Assembly: GCA_022578605.1 (NCBI GenBank)
Contig: MU394138.1
Location: 62,001 to 126,000 of the forward strand
DNA length: 64,000 nucleotides
From: Camillea tinctor
Lineage: Eukaryota; Ascomycota; Sordariomycetes; Xylariales; Xylariaceae
Direction: 5' to 3'
Below, piece by piece: positions 47,419 through 58,820 of this stretch (the first letter of the stretch is position 1; the number at the start of each line of letters is the position of its first letter). Made by a program: the position numbers and the translations under genes. The notes under the pieces were generated by a model, which saw only the letters and a program-made list of their open reading frames with translations, was not told the DNA's origin and made no database searches.

Positions 47419-48921
47419 GGGTTTCCGGTTTAAAGCGCATATGGTAAACTGGGGTTGCATGAAGATGAATCCACATGCAAGATTGTGTTTTTTTATTTTA
47501 TTCTTCATGGCAGCTGTTTTACGGCATCTTGGGAGTCTATCTATCCTAACCTAGATATCTTCTTGTAAGGTTTAGATATCATAGGGATATAGGGTAGATT
47601 ATTTACTTACACCATAGCCTTAGCAGCTTAGATATCTAACCATAGTCGTAGTCCAAGTACCTGTTCCATTCACAACAAATTGATACCGTGGTGCTATTTT
47701 TATCTACCTATGCCAACTCACATCAATTTCCATATAAAATGATGGACATAAAACTAAACTAGATTGATGTAAATTGATGTAATTACACAATTGACATTAT
47801 AAACAGCGGTGACCAGCAACAAGTCCGTGCTTCCAATTCAACTTTCTCTCTTTTTCTTGTTCGGTTTCGTCATTTTTTTCTTTCAATTTGTTTTATTTTC
47901 CAATTCTTCTCTCCTTCTTCCTCCCATCTTTTTTAACTACTAAATTTCTACACTATTCGTTTTACTACTATACTTTTTTTTTTTTTTGTTTCTAGTTCTT
48001 CATTATTTCTTTTTGCCCCTTGACTCAGTTAACTTGATTTGTTCCCAATCTGTCGGTTACATATATACTTGTACCTGCTTATGCTATTTCTGGCTTACAA
48101 CTACTTGTACCTAGGTACATGATCGGGTACACGGTTACATGATTGGTGCAAAAGTGGAGATCTCTGGGAATCTGCTTGTCTGATTAGTGGATTAGAATCT
48201 TAGATGCAAACCTTCTTGTCGAAACTTTTCCCCCTTCAAGACGACGGCTGCAGCATTCTGGACGGTGATTCGGCAGAGTCGGGTTTAAAGAATCGACGCT
48301 AAGCTACTAATGGATTAGCAAGGAATTGCGTGATTGTCGTCTTCAAATGCGAATCTCGAAACACTTCGTCCATTTCAACATTTCAACCTGTCGCACGCCC
48401 TCCAGCGCCGTCGAGCCGCACCGACACCCGTCTGCCGATACAATATGGGATATGATTTCAACAAAAGTATGGACCGTCTTCGGCGGCGTATTCGGTGGGG
48501 AGGTAGGTGAATACTTTTTTTTTTTTCCAAGGACCGGGCCGTATAATCTCTCAGTCTCGCTCTCAGTCAAAAGTCACGATTAATAATATATTCATTCTTT
48601 CCTTTATGACCCTGATCCCCCCGTCCCGGACTCCTCTTTCTTTGGTATACCTTGTCTAGTCTTGCTGTTTGCCATTTGGTAAGGTGAGAGATAGAGAGAG
48701 AGAGAGAGAGAGATCATAGAACCAAGACTCGTCTTAGCTAGTCTCTGGTCAGATCACTTAGGCGCAACCAGCGAGTAGACGTATAGACGAACCTTTTCTT
48801 CTTCACGACAACCTCCAATTTCTCTTAGTCTAATTTACTCTATCCTTGCTTCTAGGAAACCCTAGATTCCCCCGCGCCCCGCCTCCCTGGGAATTCTAGG
48901 AATAATCAGGACAACTTCAAC
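47419..48921. promoter_or_regulatory. Upstream region of the Met10 gene
   Basis: About 1.5 kb. It contains pyrimidine-rich stretches (47840-48000), a 14-bp palindrome TGTACCTAGGTACA (48106-48119) and a GA microsatellite (about 48691-48713). A 21-codon ATG frame begins at about 48445 and ends at a GTAGGTGA that could also be a donor; it could be an upstream ORF in the leader. Confidence 0.4.
48691..48713. repeat. GA microsatellite in Met10 leader
   Basis: GA dinucleotide repeat with one interruption, about 210 nt before the Met10 start codon. Confidence 0.75.
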
Positions 48922-51900
48922 ATGCAGTTGAAGCAGCCTGAAAGCGCTGGTGGCGTCCTCGCCGACCAGACTGCTTCTCGCGACACCACCAAGACCCCCC
49001 GTGTCGAGTTTACTAAGCAGTCTTCAAGTCTGCCCTTCGGCCAGCCTGTTCCTCTCTCCTCCATATCTGGACCGACTTACGTTACTGGCCAATTGCTTGT
49101 TCAGCAGATCGCCTATGCGCTATCTGACAAGATCTTCTCCTACTCACCCGAGACTTTTGATCTTGATGTCGCTATCAAGGACTGGGCGAAGAGCGAGGAG
49201 AAGAATATCCACGGCTATCCCACTTCGGTTCTGCCCCTCCAGACCCGCTCTGGGGCTGGCGCATTTGCGCTTGGCTACATCTTCTCCAAGGACTTCGACC
49301 TAAACAAACGACACATTCCCCAGACCCTCTTGGCCCCCTCACTCAGCTTGCGCCACTTGCGCGCTGCCTTGGATCAGCTATCCCTCCTTTACGGCGTCGC
49401 GAGTCCGTTTGTTGCGCATATTGCTGCCGCCGATTACGTTTCCGATGTTGGCTTCGTATCCGAGTACGGCACTGCCCTACAGCTGTCCGAAGAGCTCGGT
49501 CTCGGACTGGTGTCCAGTACCTCGACCTACGAGTCGCAGCACATGTCTCTCTTCGCCACTTTGATGGCTAAGATCTTGCCTACCCTGCACATATACGATG
49601 GCGTCCGTACATCCCGCGAGACGCTAAGGGTCATCGATGTCCTAAGCCAAGTTGGCATTGCCGATATTTTCAACCGAGTCTCCAAGACTGCCGAGGGTCT
49701 TAACAAGCGTCTTGACAATGCTGGCAGAGTGCTTGAGCTTCTCCAGGCCCTCAACGATGAACTAGGCACCGACTATGAGCCCTTCGAGTATGTTGGTCAC
49801 GAAGCTGCTGAGACTGTCTTCGTCGTGTTCGGTAGCGTTGAGTCTCAATTGGCTAAGCAGGTTGTGTCTAAACTTGCTACTGATGGAGCCAAGATTGGTG
49901 TTGTTAGTGTTAGGGTGTATAGGCCCTTTATCGAGGAGGCTTTCATCAAGGCGCTGCCAGTTTCAGTGCGAAATGTCGCAGTGCTAGGCCAAGTCGCGAA
50001 CGATGCGGCTGTAGTGGATGCGTCCGTCCAGTCCGTTCTCTACTCGGATGTCTTGACTGCTGTGTCTTTCTCGACCAAATGGCCGGTGACCCCGGTGATA
50101 ACCGACATTAAGTACCCGGTGTCGCAAGTTTTTACCCCTTCGAGTTTCGCCATCACCCTCGCCCAGTCTGCGAGCAAGACCACAGGATCCAGCATTCAAC
50201 TGCCTCAACTGGAATCTGTGGAACAGTACATTTTCTGGGATGTTGACGACTCAACTACGCGCTTCGCTCCGACCGTGGTTGGGGGCCTATTGTCACGCGA
50301 TTCGACTAGCAATGTCTACTTGAATGAATCCCATGACAACCTTGTCCAGGGTGGAGTAGTCCGGACTGACCTGAAAATCTCCAAGAAGACCATAGACGCA
50401 CCCTACCCTGTCGAGGTAGCTGGCGTCGTTGTGGTAGCTGAGGAAAAGCTGCTCAAGGAGGTCGCTATTTCAAGGAGCGTCAAGGCCGGAGGTAGCTTGG
50501 TGTTGCGGCTGCCAAACTTCAAAGAAGAGGATGTTGAGAAACGTCTATCGCCTGCGGTTCGCAAAGACATCCAAGCGCGTAACATCTCACTTTACGTTTT
50601 GGATTCCGCCCTTTCCCCCGCCTTTGAAGCAGATGCCAGTGCAGCCAGATTACTGGTTGAGCTTGCATTCCTCAAGGTCTCAACTCTCGATGCCCGACCT
50701 GAGGTTCGCGAGAAATTCTCTGCGCTACAGTCCGACTCCGTTCTCCTAGCAGAGTGCACTGATGCTCTTGAGAAGTGCCTCAAGAAGATTGATGTTCCAG
50801 CATCATGGGCCGAGATTGCAGAAGATGATGTTCAGGCTCTTCCTCAGATCTTGAAGACCAACAGTTTTGTGCCATTTGAGAAGCAGGAAACGGAGCAGGA
50901 TCTACAACTTAGCGATTGGCAAGCCGCTGCTAAGGGTCTTGTTTTCAAGGAGGCATACTCAACAGATATCAGCCTACGTCCTGACTTGACCGTTAAGACC
51001 CATACCATCCGCGTTAAGGAGAACCGTAGACTTACGCCCAAGACTTACGACCGCAACATCTTCCACATCGAATTTGACCTTGGTGACTCTGGCCTGACTT
51101 ACAAGATTGGGGAGGCCCTCGGAATCCACGCCGAGAATGATCCCGAGCTAGTCAATGAGTTCATTGAATCATACGGCTTGAACGCCGATGGCCTGGCTCA
51201 GGTACCTTCTAGGGAGAATTCTGATATCGTTGAAACGCGTACTGTCTATCAGTCATTGGTTCAAAATATCGACATCTTTGGCAAGCCTCCCAAGCGATTC
51301 TACGAGTCGTTGGCCGAATTTGCTACCGATGAGCTTGAGAAGAAGAAGCTTGCTGCTCTTGGTACTCAGGAGGGTGCCGACGAGTTCAAGCGACGGTCAG
51401 AGGTGGATTTCGCCACTTTTGCTGACATCTTGGACGAGTTCAAGTCTGCTCGCCCTAGCTTCCCGGACCTTGCCCGTTTGGTAGGGCCCCTGAAGCGTCG
51501 TGAATACTCTATCGCCTCTGCTCAAGCTGTGACTCCCAATGCGGTCGCCCTCATGATCGTCGTAGTAGACTGGGTTGACAGCAAAGGACGAACTCGTTAC
51601 GGTCAAGCTACGCGTTATCTCAGCCGCTTGCCAGTTGGTGCTTCTGTTACTGCCTCTGTGAAGCCTTCCGTCATGAAGCTCCCCATTCGTGATGATGCTC
51701 CCCTCATTATGGCCGGTCTCGGTACTGGTCTCGCTCCTTTCCGAGCCTTTGTCCAATACCGCGCCATGCAAAAGGCGCAAGGCAAGGAGATTGGTGCGAT
51801 CCTCCTATATCTTGGATCGCGTCACCAGCGCGAGGAGTACCTCTATGGTGAGGAATGGGAGGCTTACCTTGATGCGGGCGTAGTAACTCTACTTGGCGCT

Positions 51901-52158
51901 GCATTCTCACGAGACCAGCCTCAGAAGATCTATATCCAGGACCGCATGCGTCAAACTATGACCGACATTATCAAGGCGTACATCCACCAAGAGGGCTCAT
52001 TCTACCTCTGCGGTCCCACATGGCCTGTGCCAGACGTAACCGACGTCTTGATGGAGGCTATCGCTACAGACGCCAAGGCAAGTGGTAAAAAGGTTGATGC
52101 CAAGAAGGAGATCGAACGACTGAAGGAGGACGGCCGATATGTGTTGGAGGTCTACTAG
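48922..52158 (+). CDS. MET10: Sulfite reductase [NADPH] flavoprotein (alpha) component
   Basis: Intronless, 1078 residues. With the Met5 hemoprotein it reduces sulfite to sulfide in sulfate assimilation. The N-terminal 600 residues resemble the pyruvate-ferredoxin oxidoreductase-like region seen in fungal Met10, with no clear flavodoxin domain, as expected since FMN binds the partner subunit. From about residue 690 the FAD-binding FNR-type domain begins (IRVKENRRLTPKTYDRNIFH), including RREYSIASAQ near 858. The NADPH part has GLGTGLAPFRAF near 932, YLGSRHQREEYLYGEE, and FYLCGPTWPVPDVTDVL near 1027. The chain ends with DGRYVLEVY, the usual aromatic C-terminus that stacks on FAD. ATG at 48922 gives the family's N-terminus. 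Codon use is that of a well-expressed gene. Confidence 0.95.
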   Translation: MQLKQPESAGGVLADQTASRDTTKTPRVEFTKQSSSLPFGQPVPLSSISGPTYVTGQLLVQQIAYALSDKIFSYSPETFDLDVAIKDWAKSEEKNIHGYPTSVLPLQTRSGAGAFALGYIFSKDFDLNKRHIPQTLLAPSLSLRHLRAALDQLSLLYGVASPFVAHIAAADYVSDVGFVSEYGTALQLSEELGLGLVSSTSTYESQHMSLFATLMAKILPTLHIYDGVRTSRETLRVIDVLSQVGIADIFNRVSKTAEGLNKRLDNAGRVLELLQALNDELGTDYEPFEYVGHEAAETVFVVFGSVESQLAKQVVSKLATDGAKIGVVSVRVYRPFIEEAFIKALPVSVRNVAVLGQVANDAAVVDASVQSVLYSDVLTAVSFSTKWPVTPVITDIKYPVSQVFTPSSFAITLAQSASKTTGSSIQLPQLESVEQYIFWDVDDSTTRFAPTVVGGLLSRDSTSNVYLNESHDNLVQGGVVRTDLKISKKTIDAPYPVEVAGVVVVAEEKLLKEVAISRSVKAGGSLVLRLPNFKEEDVEKRLSPAVRKDIQARNISLYVLDSALSPAFEADASAARLLVELAFLKVSTLDARPEVREKFSALQSDSVLLAECTDALEKCLKKIDVPASWAEIAEDDVQALPQILKTNSFVPFEKQETEQDLQLSDWQAAAKGLVFKEAYSTDISLRPDLTVKTHTIRVKENRRLTPKTYDRNIFHIEFDLGDSGLTYKIGEALGIHAENDPELVNEFIESYGLNADGLAQVPSRENSDIVETRTVYQSLVQNIDIFGKPPKRFYESLAEFATDELEKKKLAALGTQEGADEFKRRSEVDFATFADILDEFKSARPSFPDLARLVGPLKRREYSIASAQAVTPNAVALMIVVVDWVDSKGRTRYGQATRYLSRLPVGASVTASVKPSVMKLPIRDDAPLIMAGLGTGLAPFRAFVQYRAMQKAQGKEIGAILLYLGSRHQREEYLYGEEWEAYLDAGVVTLLGAAFSRDQPQKIYIQDRMRQTMTDIIKAYIHQEGSFYLCGPTWPVPDVTDVLMEAIATDAKASGKKVDAKKEIERLKEDGRYVLEVY

Positions 52159-53025
52159 AAAAATAAGGCGATTGATTAATTATTTGCATTATATGTATCG
52201 TTTCCTCTGTGGTAAAAAAAAAGTCATAGAGGATTCCCTAGCCATGCCTTTTCACTTTGTTTATATCTACCTACCTACCCATAGATGTCTAGACTTCTCT
52301 ATCTACCCCACATACGTAAAGTAGGGAATTACCAATTAACGATCATGACCACATCTATGTTGACCCCATGCGGCTTGGAAAGCATCGTGTACAGGACTTC
52401 AGTAACATTGATAAAACGAATGATGACAAAGTCTTATTCTAGCACATATGGTTTATGAATAATCATCACGATCCTGCTTGCTGTGCATATAACACCTGCT
52501 TCATAGGGGTATTCCCGTTCTATAAGTATGGCGAGTATAACCATCACATGGCGTAAGAATGTCTTTCGGAGTGCCTATAGCTATGAACAAACCCAGATAC
52601 TGTAACTATAACTCGCATTTCCCGTCATCCAGGGCGTTAATGGCATCAACCCAGAATACCTCACAAGCTAGATTATGTTGCTTTTTGGGCAGCATCGCCA
52701 AGCTATGGCGTTATTTTAATATAGATGATGCGTGCAGCAGACACGGCTGGTAATAGGCGGTTCCCCCGCAGGAGCTGCGCATGGGGACGCCCACGTCGAA
52801 AAACAACAAGGCGTAAACGGTTACTAGACATTTCCGGCGAGGTAACGCGCTTCTGCGTATTAGTGTAGCAGTGTTTATTCATTTGGAATATCACCTTGTC
52901 ACCGGCCTGTGCCCCGGGGAGAGTTATCCAGGGAATAGGGGTGTAAATGGCTTCCAAGGCGGATATTGCACATGCAACGTGATCTGTACCGTACAGATGC
53001 AGGTCCCCGTACCGAAATCTTTGCA
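52159..53025. other. Intergenic region upstream of the oxalate decarboxylase
   Basis: About 0.87 kb. Mostly AT-rich. The last 150 nt hold the oxalate decarboxylase promoter elements listed separately. No gene supported. Confidence 0.5.
52982..52998. promoter_or_regulatory. 17-bp perfect palindrome near the oxalate decarboxylase promoter
   Basis: ATCTGTACCGTACAGAT: two 8-bp arms around a central C. It ends 27 nt before the TATA element and 117 nt before the start codon. That position suits a dimeric regulator. No known factor is assigned. Confidence 0.5.
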
Positions 53026-53034
53026 TATATAAGG
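53026..53034 (+). promoter_or_regulatory. TATA box of the oxalate decarboxylase gene
   Basis: TATATAAGG lies 81 nt before the ATG at 53116, a good distance for a fungal gene with a short leader. Confidence 0.55.
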
Positions 53035-53115
53035 CTTCCCGTAGACCGGGTCTCATGATGAACGAACACTCTATACTTATCTTTGTCGAAGTCACAGAAC
53101 AGCTTGTTTATCAAA

Positions 53116-54843
53116 ATGAGACCCCTCCAAGTATCGTCCTGCCTCCTAGCCGCATGGGGTGTAAGCGGTGCAGTGATCGAACGTCAAAGTGGCGGCGACG
53201 GCGGTGGTTTCTCTGACGGGCAACCCATTGATGGCAACGGCAAAGGCGCTCCTTTCTCAGGTGCAATCCCATTTTTGTCTATCCCTTACCCTTCTTACCT
53301 GGCTAACCAAGCTCACCACCACAGGCGGGACCAATCATCAGATTGATCTCCAGAACCCGGACAACCTCGGCCAGCAGAGCACCGACAACGGCGTCGTGCC
53401 GAACCTCAAATGGAGCTTCTCGGACTCGAAGACGAGAATCCTGAGAGGCGGCTGGGTGCGCGAGCAGGTCGTCACAGATCTGCCCGAGAGCCGCGACATC
53501 GCGTCCGCGCAGCAGCACCTGACCAAGGGCTCGATCCGCGAACTGCATTGGCACCGCGTCGTACGTAGTCCCTAACCCCTAACCCCTGGCTCTCGGCTAG
53601 TTAGATGCTGACTTTAATTCTTCTACAACTTCAGGCTGAATGGGGGTACGTGTACGCGGGCGCCATCCTGCTCTCCGCCGTCGACCAAAACGGCCAGTTC
53701 CAGGTCGCCAAGCTCGAGGTCGGCGACATATGGTACTTCCCCAAGGGCGAGGGGCACACGGTGCAGGGGCTCGAGGACGAGAACGAGTTCCTGCTCATCT
53801 TCGACGACGGGAACTTCGACGCCGTCGGGTAAGTTAAAAAGACATATATATATATGAAAATTTGCTCTCTTTCTCTACCTACATACCCAACACATACACT
53901 AACCGTGCGGCAAAAAAAAACCCGTTCTTACCGACAGAACAACCTTCAACGTGGACGACTGGATCACGCACACGCCCAAGTCCGTGCTGTCCAAGAACTT
54001 CGGCCTGCCCGAGTCCGTCTTCGGCTCCGTGCCCTCGCCCAACCCCTACATCAACAACGCCACCATCGACACCCGCAACGTGACCGGCGGCAACGGCGAG
54101 CTCACCGGCAACGCCTCCTACGTGTACTATGCCAAGGACCACCCGCTGGAGGACGTCCCCGGCGGCGGCGGCACGCTGCGCATCGTCGATACGACGACGT
54201 TCCCCGTCGCCACGACGATAGCGGCGAGCGTGGTGACGCTGGAGCCGGGCGGGTTGAGGGAGCTGCATTGGCATCCTAACGTATGTTTTTCTCTCTTTTT
54301 TTTTTTTTCTTTGCTTGGCTTTTCTTTTCGGAGGGGAAAGGAATAGTGGGCATTTGTGTATATGTGGATATGGAGAAACTCCTAGCTAATTGAATTACCT
54401 GTTCATTGGTTTAGGCCCAGGAATGGCTCTATTTCCACAAGGGCCAGGGCCGCGCCACTGTGTTCATCGGCAACGCCAACGCGCGCACTTTCGACTTTAG
54501 GGCGGGCGACACGGGGGTTTTCCCGGATAATAGCGGTGAGTTTACTTCTTCCTACCTGCTTCTTCCTAAGTAGTTGTTAGATGGGAATGGGGTACCTACC
54601 TATGTATACGGTATTTATATATATGGCTAATGCGGCTTCATAGGCCATTACATCGAGAACACCTCCGAGACGGAGGACCTGGTCTGGATCGAGATCTACA
54701 AGAGCGACCGCGTCGAGGACATCTCCTTGACTCAATGGCTCGGGCTCACGCCCGCGGACATCGTCGCCAGCGTGCTGAAGATCCCCATTGAAGTCGCGGA
54801 GAATCTCAAGAAAGAGAAACAGCGACTGATCAAGAACCGGTGA
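53116..54843 (+). CDS. Secreted bicupin oxalate decarboxylase
   Basis: Six exons, 53116-53260, 53325-53560, 53635-53828, 53938-54280, 54415-54535 and 54644-54843, join in phase to 412 residues. The enzyme converts oxalate to formate and CO2 with Mn, outside the cell or in the wall, protecting against oxalate. [20 protein letters not shown] is a signal peptide. The first cupin has RELHWHR, then EWGYV and the GEGHTV His, all Mn ligands of the HxH..E..H type. The second cupin repeats [13 protein letters not shown] and GHYIEN. An SENT-like lid could not be assigned with certainty. Each HWH exon ends just before the Glu, so both cupins are split at the same place, as expected from an internal duplication. 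A TATA box and a palindrome sit upstream. Confidence 0.92.
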
Positions 54844-56076
54844 TGGATGGGGCAAGACAAGGCAGAGCGGAGGTGTCTAATTTTAGACCCAGAAGAGAGG
54901 GGAGAAGAGAGGAGATGAGGGGGGGGGAGGAGGGAAGGTTAACGTTGCTTTCTTTTTGCCCTTTCATCCCAGGGATTTTTTTTTTTTTTTGAAAGTTTGC
55001 GTCTAACAAAGTGCACTTCGGACGTGTCTGTGCATATTGCAGATGTCGAAAGTGCGGATTTCAAGCTTAATTTGTAATAATATTGTCACTTCATCCTGTC
55101 TCTTGGGCCGGTGAGCCCTGCAGGTCTCCCTATCCGAGTAATGTGACTGTCACCGTAGCTTCTAAGAGCAACAATTCCTGTGGCTTGGACCAATTATTCG
55201 AATATCGGCCGTAGAGAGTCCAGACCTCGGACCCCCAGAGACTATCGAAAGTTTGTTGTAGCTGCGCCATAGTCCTCCTATGTGGAGGTAGTGTTCCTAT
55301 AGGCTATGGGATAACGATGAGACAACACACCCTCTTAGTCTAGAATGCCCTTCAAGTTCTACCGCCAGTGGTACGAGGGGGCCGTACAACACTCCCCGAT
55401 GCTGCACTTTGCGGGGACTTACAAGAGTAGAGCCTTGCCATTTCATCCGCAGTCTTCCTCGTAAAAACATCACCCACCGGCGTCTTCTGCATTTTTCAAC
55501 GTTGCATTGTCTTTCCCGCCCGGTATAACGTTTCCCAGTTTGGACCAGATCGCATGGTTTGACGGACAATTATTGCCTTTTGCTAGTTGTACGATGGAGA
55601 TCGAGAGGCGTGGTAAGAGAAAATGGGGGGACTATTTTCTTATGCCTCCTAATTTTAGCACATTAGGTTCGCCAAAGGATGACAATAGCTGCCAATCCTG
55701 CATGAGCTGAGGCCTTTAGGACCGACGGCACGGCATTTGATCCCAGTAGATTGGTCACCCACCCACGTTTTCTGCGGGCTGAGAGACCCAACCCTCTGGT
55801 ATGCTTTTGGGCTCAGTCAGAAACATCCACCATAAGCCCTAGCGAAGGCTTCGGACGATATTCGAATGTATGTACGACCTACAAAATCCGGATATTGAGA
55901 TGGCGTCAGCTTGCAGAGAGGGCTCAGCCTTGAACCCTTCGACCATAAAATCAACGGGGTCCATCTCCCCAGGCCGCCGGTCATGCGGCCTGGTCTCCTC
56001 TCCTCAACCCCGGTTCAACCACAAAGGCCATTCTCCGTGACCAATATCACCTCAAGAAATCACAAGAAAAGAGATA
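54844..56076. other. Intergenic region
   Basis: About 1.2 kb. Contains a G-rich run near 54918-54930 and a T run near 54976-54990. No supported gene. Confidence 0.5.
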
Positions 56077-56817
56077 ATGAGATACACCATGGTCAACGAA
56101 AAGATAGACGACCACACGGCCGTCCGGCCCCGCAACTCCCCCGCCGCCTCCCTCGCGCTCAAGATCTTCATCGCCCTGCTCATGGTCGACTCCATCATCG
56201 AGCTCTCCTTCGTCAGCAGCATGGTGGCCTGGCTCAACCGCACCGTCAGCCAGAACGCCTTCCTCTTCCGCGCCGCCGACGGCTCCGCCCACGCGCTGTC
56301 CGGGCTGCCGCAGAACCTGCTCGCCGACCAGGGCCACACCAGCAACGGCGCCGCCGGCACGGCCTTCGTGCTCATCGGGCTGGGCGGCATCACCGCGCTG
56401 CTCCTCCGCAGCCGCGCCCGCGCCCCCTACTACCTCTGGCTCGCGCTCCATGTGCCTGCGCTGCTGCTCACCGCCGGCGCCCTCGGGTACGTGTTCGCGG
56501 TGACCAACGCGCGAAGGGGTCAGACTATCGACGTAGCCCGCGCGGTGGCCCTCGACGGCGCGAGCCCCTACGACGTCGACTCGTGGACCCCGCAGAACTG
56601 GTTCGCTGCCGTGCTGGGGCTCGACTTAACGGAGCGCCGCGGCGAGGTCGAGAGCCATCTCGCGGTCATGCGTGGGTGGCAGTATAATCTGATCCCTCTG
56701 TTCCTCGTGCAGCTGGGCGAAACGGCGGTCGCGCTGTGGGAGTGCGTCGAGTGGAGGAGGTGGAATAGGGGGGCCGCGTCGAAGACGGCGGCGACGGCGT
56801 TCAATGATACGTATTGA
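56077..56817 (+). CDS. Uncharacterised four-TM membrane protein
   Basis: Intronless, 246 residues, very GC-rich. Four hydrophobic segments are clear: LALKIFIALLMVDSIIELSF, TAFVLIGLGGITALLLR, LALHVPALLLTAGALGYVF and IPLFLVQLGETAVALWECV. The first extracytoplasmic loop has an N-glycosylation site (NRT). The third loop is acidic with a DVDSWTPQNWF stretch. The layout (four TM, short termini) resembles small tetraspan fungal proteins, but no family motif is certain. ATG at 56077 is the first in frame; the next ATG at 56089 (CACCATGG) has a better context and may be the real start. Function unknown. Confidence 0.65.
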   Translation: MRYTMVNEKIDDHTAVRPRNSPAASLALKIFIALLMVDSIIELSFVSSMVAWLNRTVSQNAFLFRAADGSAHALSGLPQNLLADQGHTSNGAAGTAFVLIGLGGITALLLRSRARAPYYLWLALHVPALLLTAGALGYVFAVTNARRGQTIDVARAVALDGASPYDVDSWTPQNWFAAVLGLDLTERRGEVESHLAVMRGWQYNLIPLFLVQLGETAVALWECVEWRRWNRGAASKTAATAFNDTY

Positions 56818-58820
56818 TGGAGGGGGAGAGAAAAGAGAGGGTCGTTCGGTCGGCGGTTATACTGCGTTAGGAGTTATTTTGCTTTGCGCATGGACTCGGA
56901 TCTACATAGGAGGTATGCGATGCGATCGGACGGCGTTTTTTTATGCGAACCCGGGTTTGGGGGCTTGGGCTTGAGATGGTTTATGCAAGGATATCCGCAT
57001 TATGGGCTCGGAAAAGGAGAGTACATGGGACATAGGTACATTCATACATATCTACCGTCACGAGACATGAATTCTTCTTTGTTTCTTATACAAAATACTA
57101 GAATTTAAATGCTCTTATAACCTCCAGTCTCTCTTTCTCGCTCTTCTATAAAATCTGCGGACTTCACCTCTCAGTTTCTGCCCGATATCCAAACATATAG
57201 AACAACAACACTGGAATATATGCCCAGAATGCTGAGGAACATGTCATGGAAGAGTTAAGCTGCGAGCTTTGATCTCCTCATAGTTCCACTTCATCTTGCT
57301 TGCTCATCGGCTTGGGCCATCGCGACGTCTCTTGAAGGACGATCTTAGACGAAAGCCATACGAATCGTCGTATTGGTTCTCCTCCATATAATTGGAAGAT
57401 CTCGGTCCGCTGACAAAGAGGTCGGTCTGAACAGCAGCTTCTAGCGTGATATGCTATACAAGTTGGCCCTCTCTGGCCCATATGTTCAAGTTCCTATATT
57501 TACTCTTTAATATCAAGGTTGACTTGGAGTTCACCATATGTCCAAGGTTATGACCTATGCTAGGTAAACAAATTCGGCTCCCACGGTTGAACACACATCC
57601 TCAGCCTAATCCAATCCAGTAGCTAGCGCTTACGGCTCTTGACTCTATTGATCGTATAACAGATTTAGTTCAATATCGAACTAGAATCATGCAAATATCT
57701 TCGTGGTTGACAGTTTACTCAAGACTTGTCAATACATACACGAGCGATGAGCATTGTGGTTGTTGCTATAATATGGGGGTTATGGCGATCCCGTGCCCTA
57801 CAACTGTATAAGTCGGGGCCCCAGTCCAATACACGTCTATATATAACCAGCATCTGGCCCTACACGACCGTATTGTCCCTTGTTATACGTCATCTTCTGC
57901 CCGTATCTTCACTCTAAACCCAATAACCATCCACCCGGATCTGTGCTATGTAGTGTAGTTGGTTAGATATGCTGGGGTAGTGAAAGGAGTCCCGTTGTCT
58001 TATTTTCCAGGTCCCGCCAAGTCACTAGTGTATACGGCAACCCATGAAGAAATTGTCATACGATGAATATGAAGCGCATTATAGCGTCATGGATGAAGGC
58101 CGGCAGTACATCCCCCAATCTCCATCGTGAAAAATGCCATATTCCACCCCCATCATCTTCCCCCAATTACTGCTCAGCGCTTGTTGGCCCAAGCTGCCAG
58201 GTCCCGATTGATTACGAGGCCAGGCTCGTGAGCTTTGGGTCTTCCCCCGCTCTTCCGCCCCTAAGCGCACGAATAGATGCGCATACAGCCCCAAACCGTA
58301 TGGAGCCTGCCGGCAGTGGGCGGTATGGGGTGCATTTGCATTTCGTGTGGTCTCCCTTCTCCTCCGAGAGGTGCCGAGCGTGCCTGAGAAGCACGGTTGA
58401 CAGATGATTAGGGTAATTATTTCCTTGTCTTGTACGCTTGTGTTGTACTCTAAAGCATGGCGTGGTTATACATGAGACGGAATCTTCTTCCTGTTTCAAC
58501 ATCTCCACCCCCCATGTCCCCTCAGTCTCCCCTTTACTCCAGTCTTATTTCCCACCACGGCCAAATTCACCCTGGTTCCCTCCAATCAGATCGCCGCTCG
58601 CGATGCCTGGGTTTCCTGATTAGGCGGTGTTGCGAATTGCCCAGCTGACCCGGCGGCCCTGACGGGCTCTCCTGATGCCTCGATGTCTGTCTATATCTTG
58701 AGGCAGCGCCGCTGTTCCGTTGAGTCAGCATAGGTAGTTTCTTGTCCCTCGCAGGCAGTTGATCGACCTTTAAGTTTCATCCCTTACTATCCTTTAGCCG
58801 TTGGAGAAAACGAAAAAAAA
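56818..58820. other. Intergenic region upstream of the arabinanase
   Basis: About 2.0 kb. A CCAAT box (CCAATCAG, 58582-58589) lies 230 nt before the arabinanase ATG. Other open frames are short and featureless. Confidence 0.5.
58582..58589 (+). promoter_or_regulatory. CCAAT box of the arabinanase promoter
   Basis: CCAATCAG matches the CCAATCA core bound by the fungal HAP (CBC) complex, 232 nt upstream of the start codon. Single copy, so chance cannot be excluded. Confidence 0.35.

Noticed and set aside
46866..47508. Antisense and alternate-frame proteins over the nitrilase-like gene
   Set aside because: Shadows of the GC-rich hydrolase exon, which itself has an intact catalytic triad.
48106..48119. 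TGTACCTAGGTACA palindrome before Met10
   Set aside because: Words such as TACCTAGGTA are frequent in this window's intergenic DNA, so symmetry alone is weak evidence.
53570..53588. CCCTAACCCCTAACCCCT telomere-like run
   Set aside because: Only two units, inside an intron of the oxalate decarboxylase gene; too short to mean an interstitial telomere.
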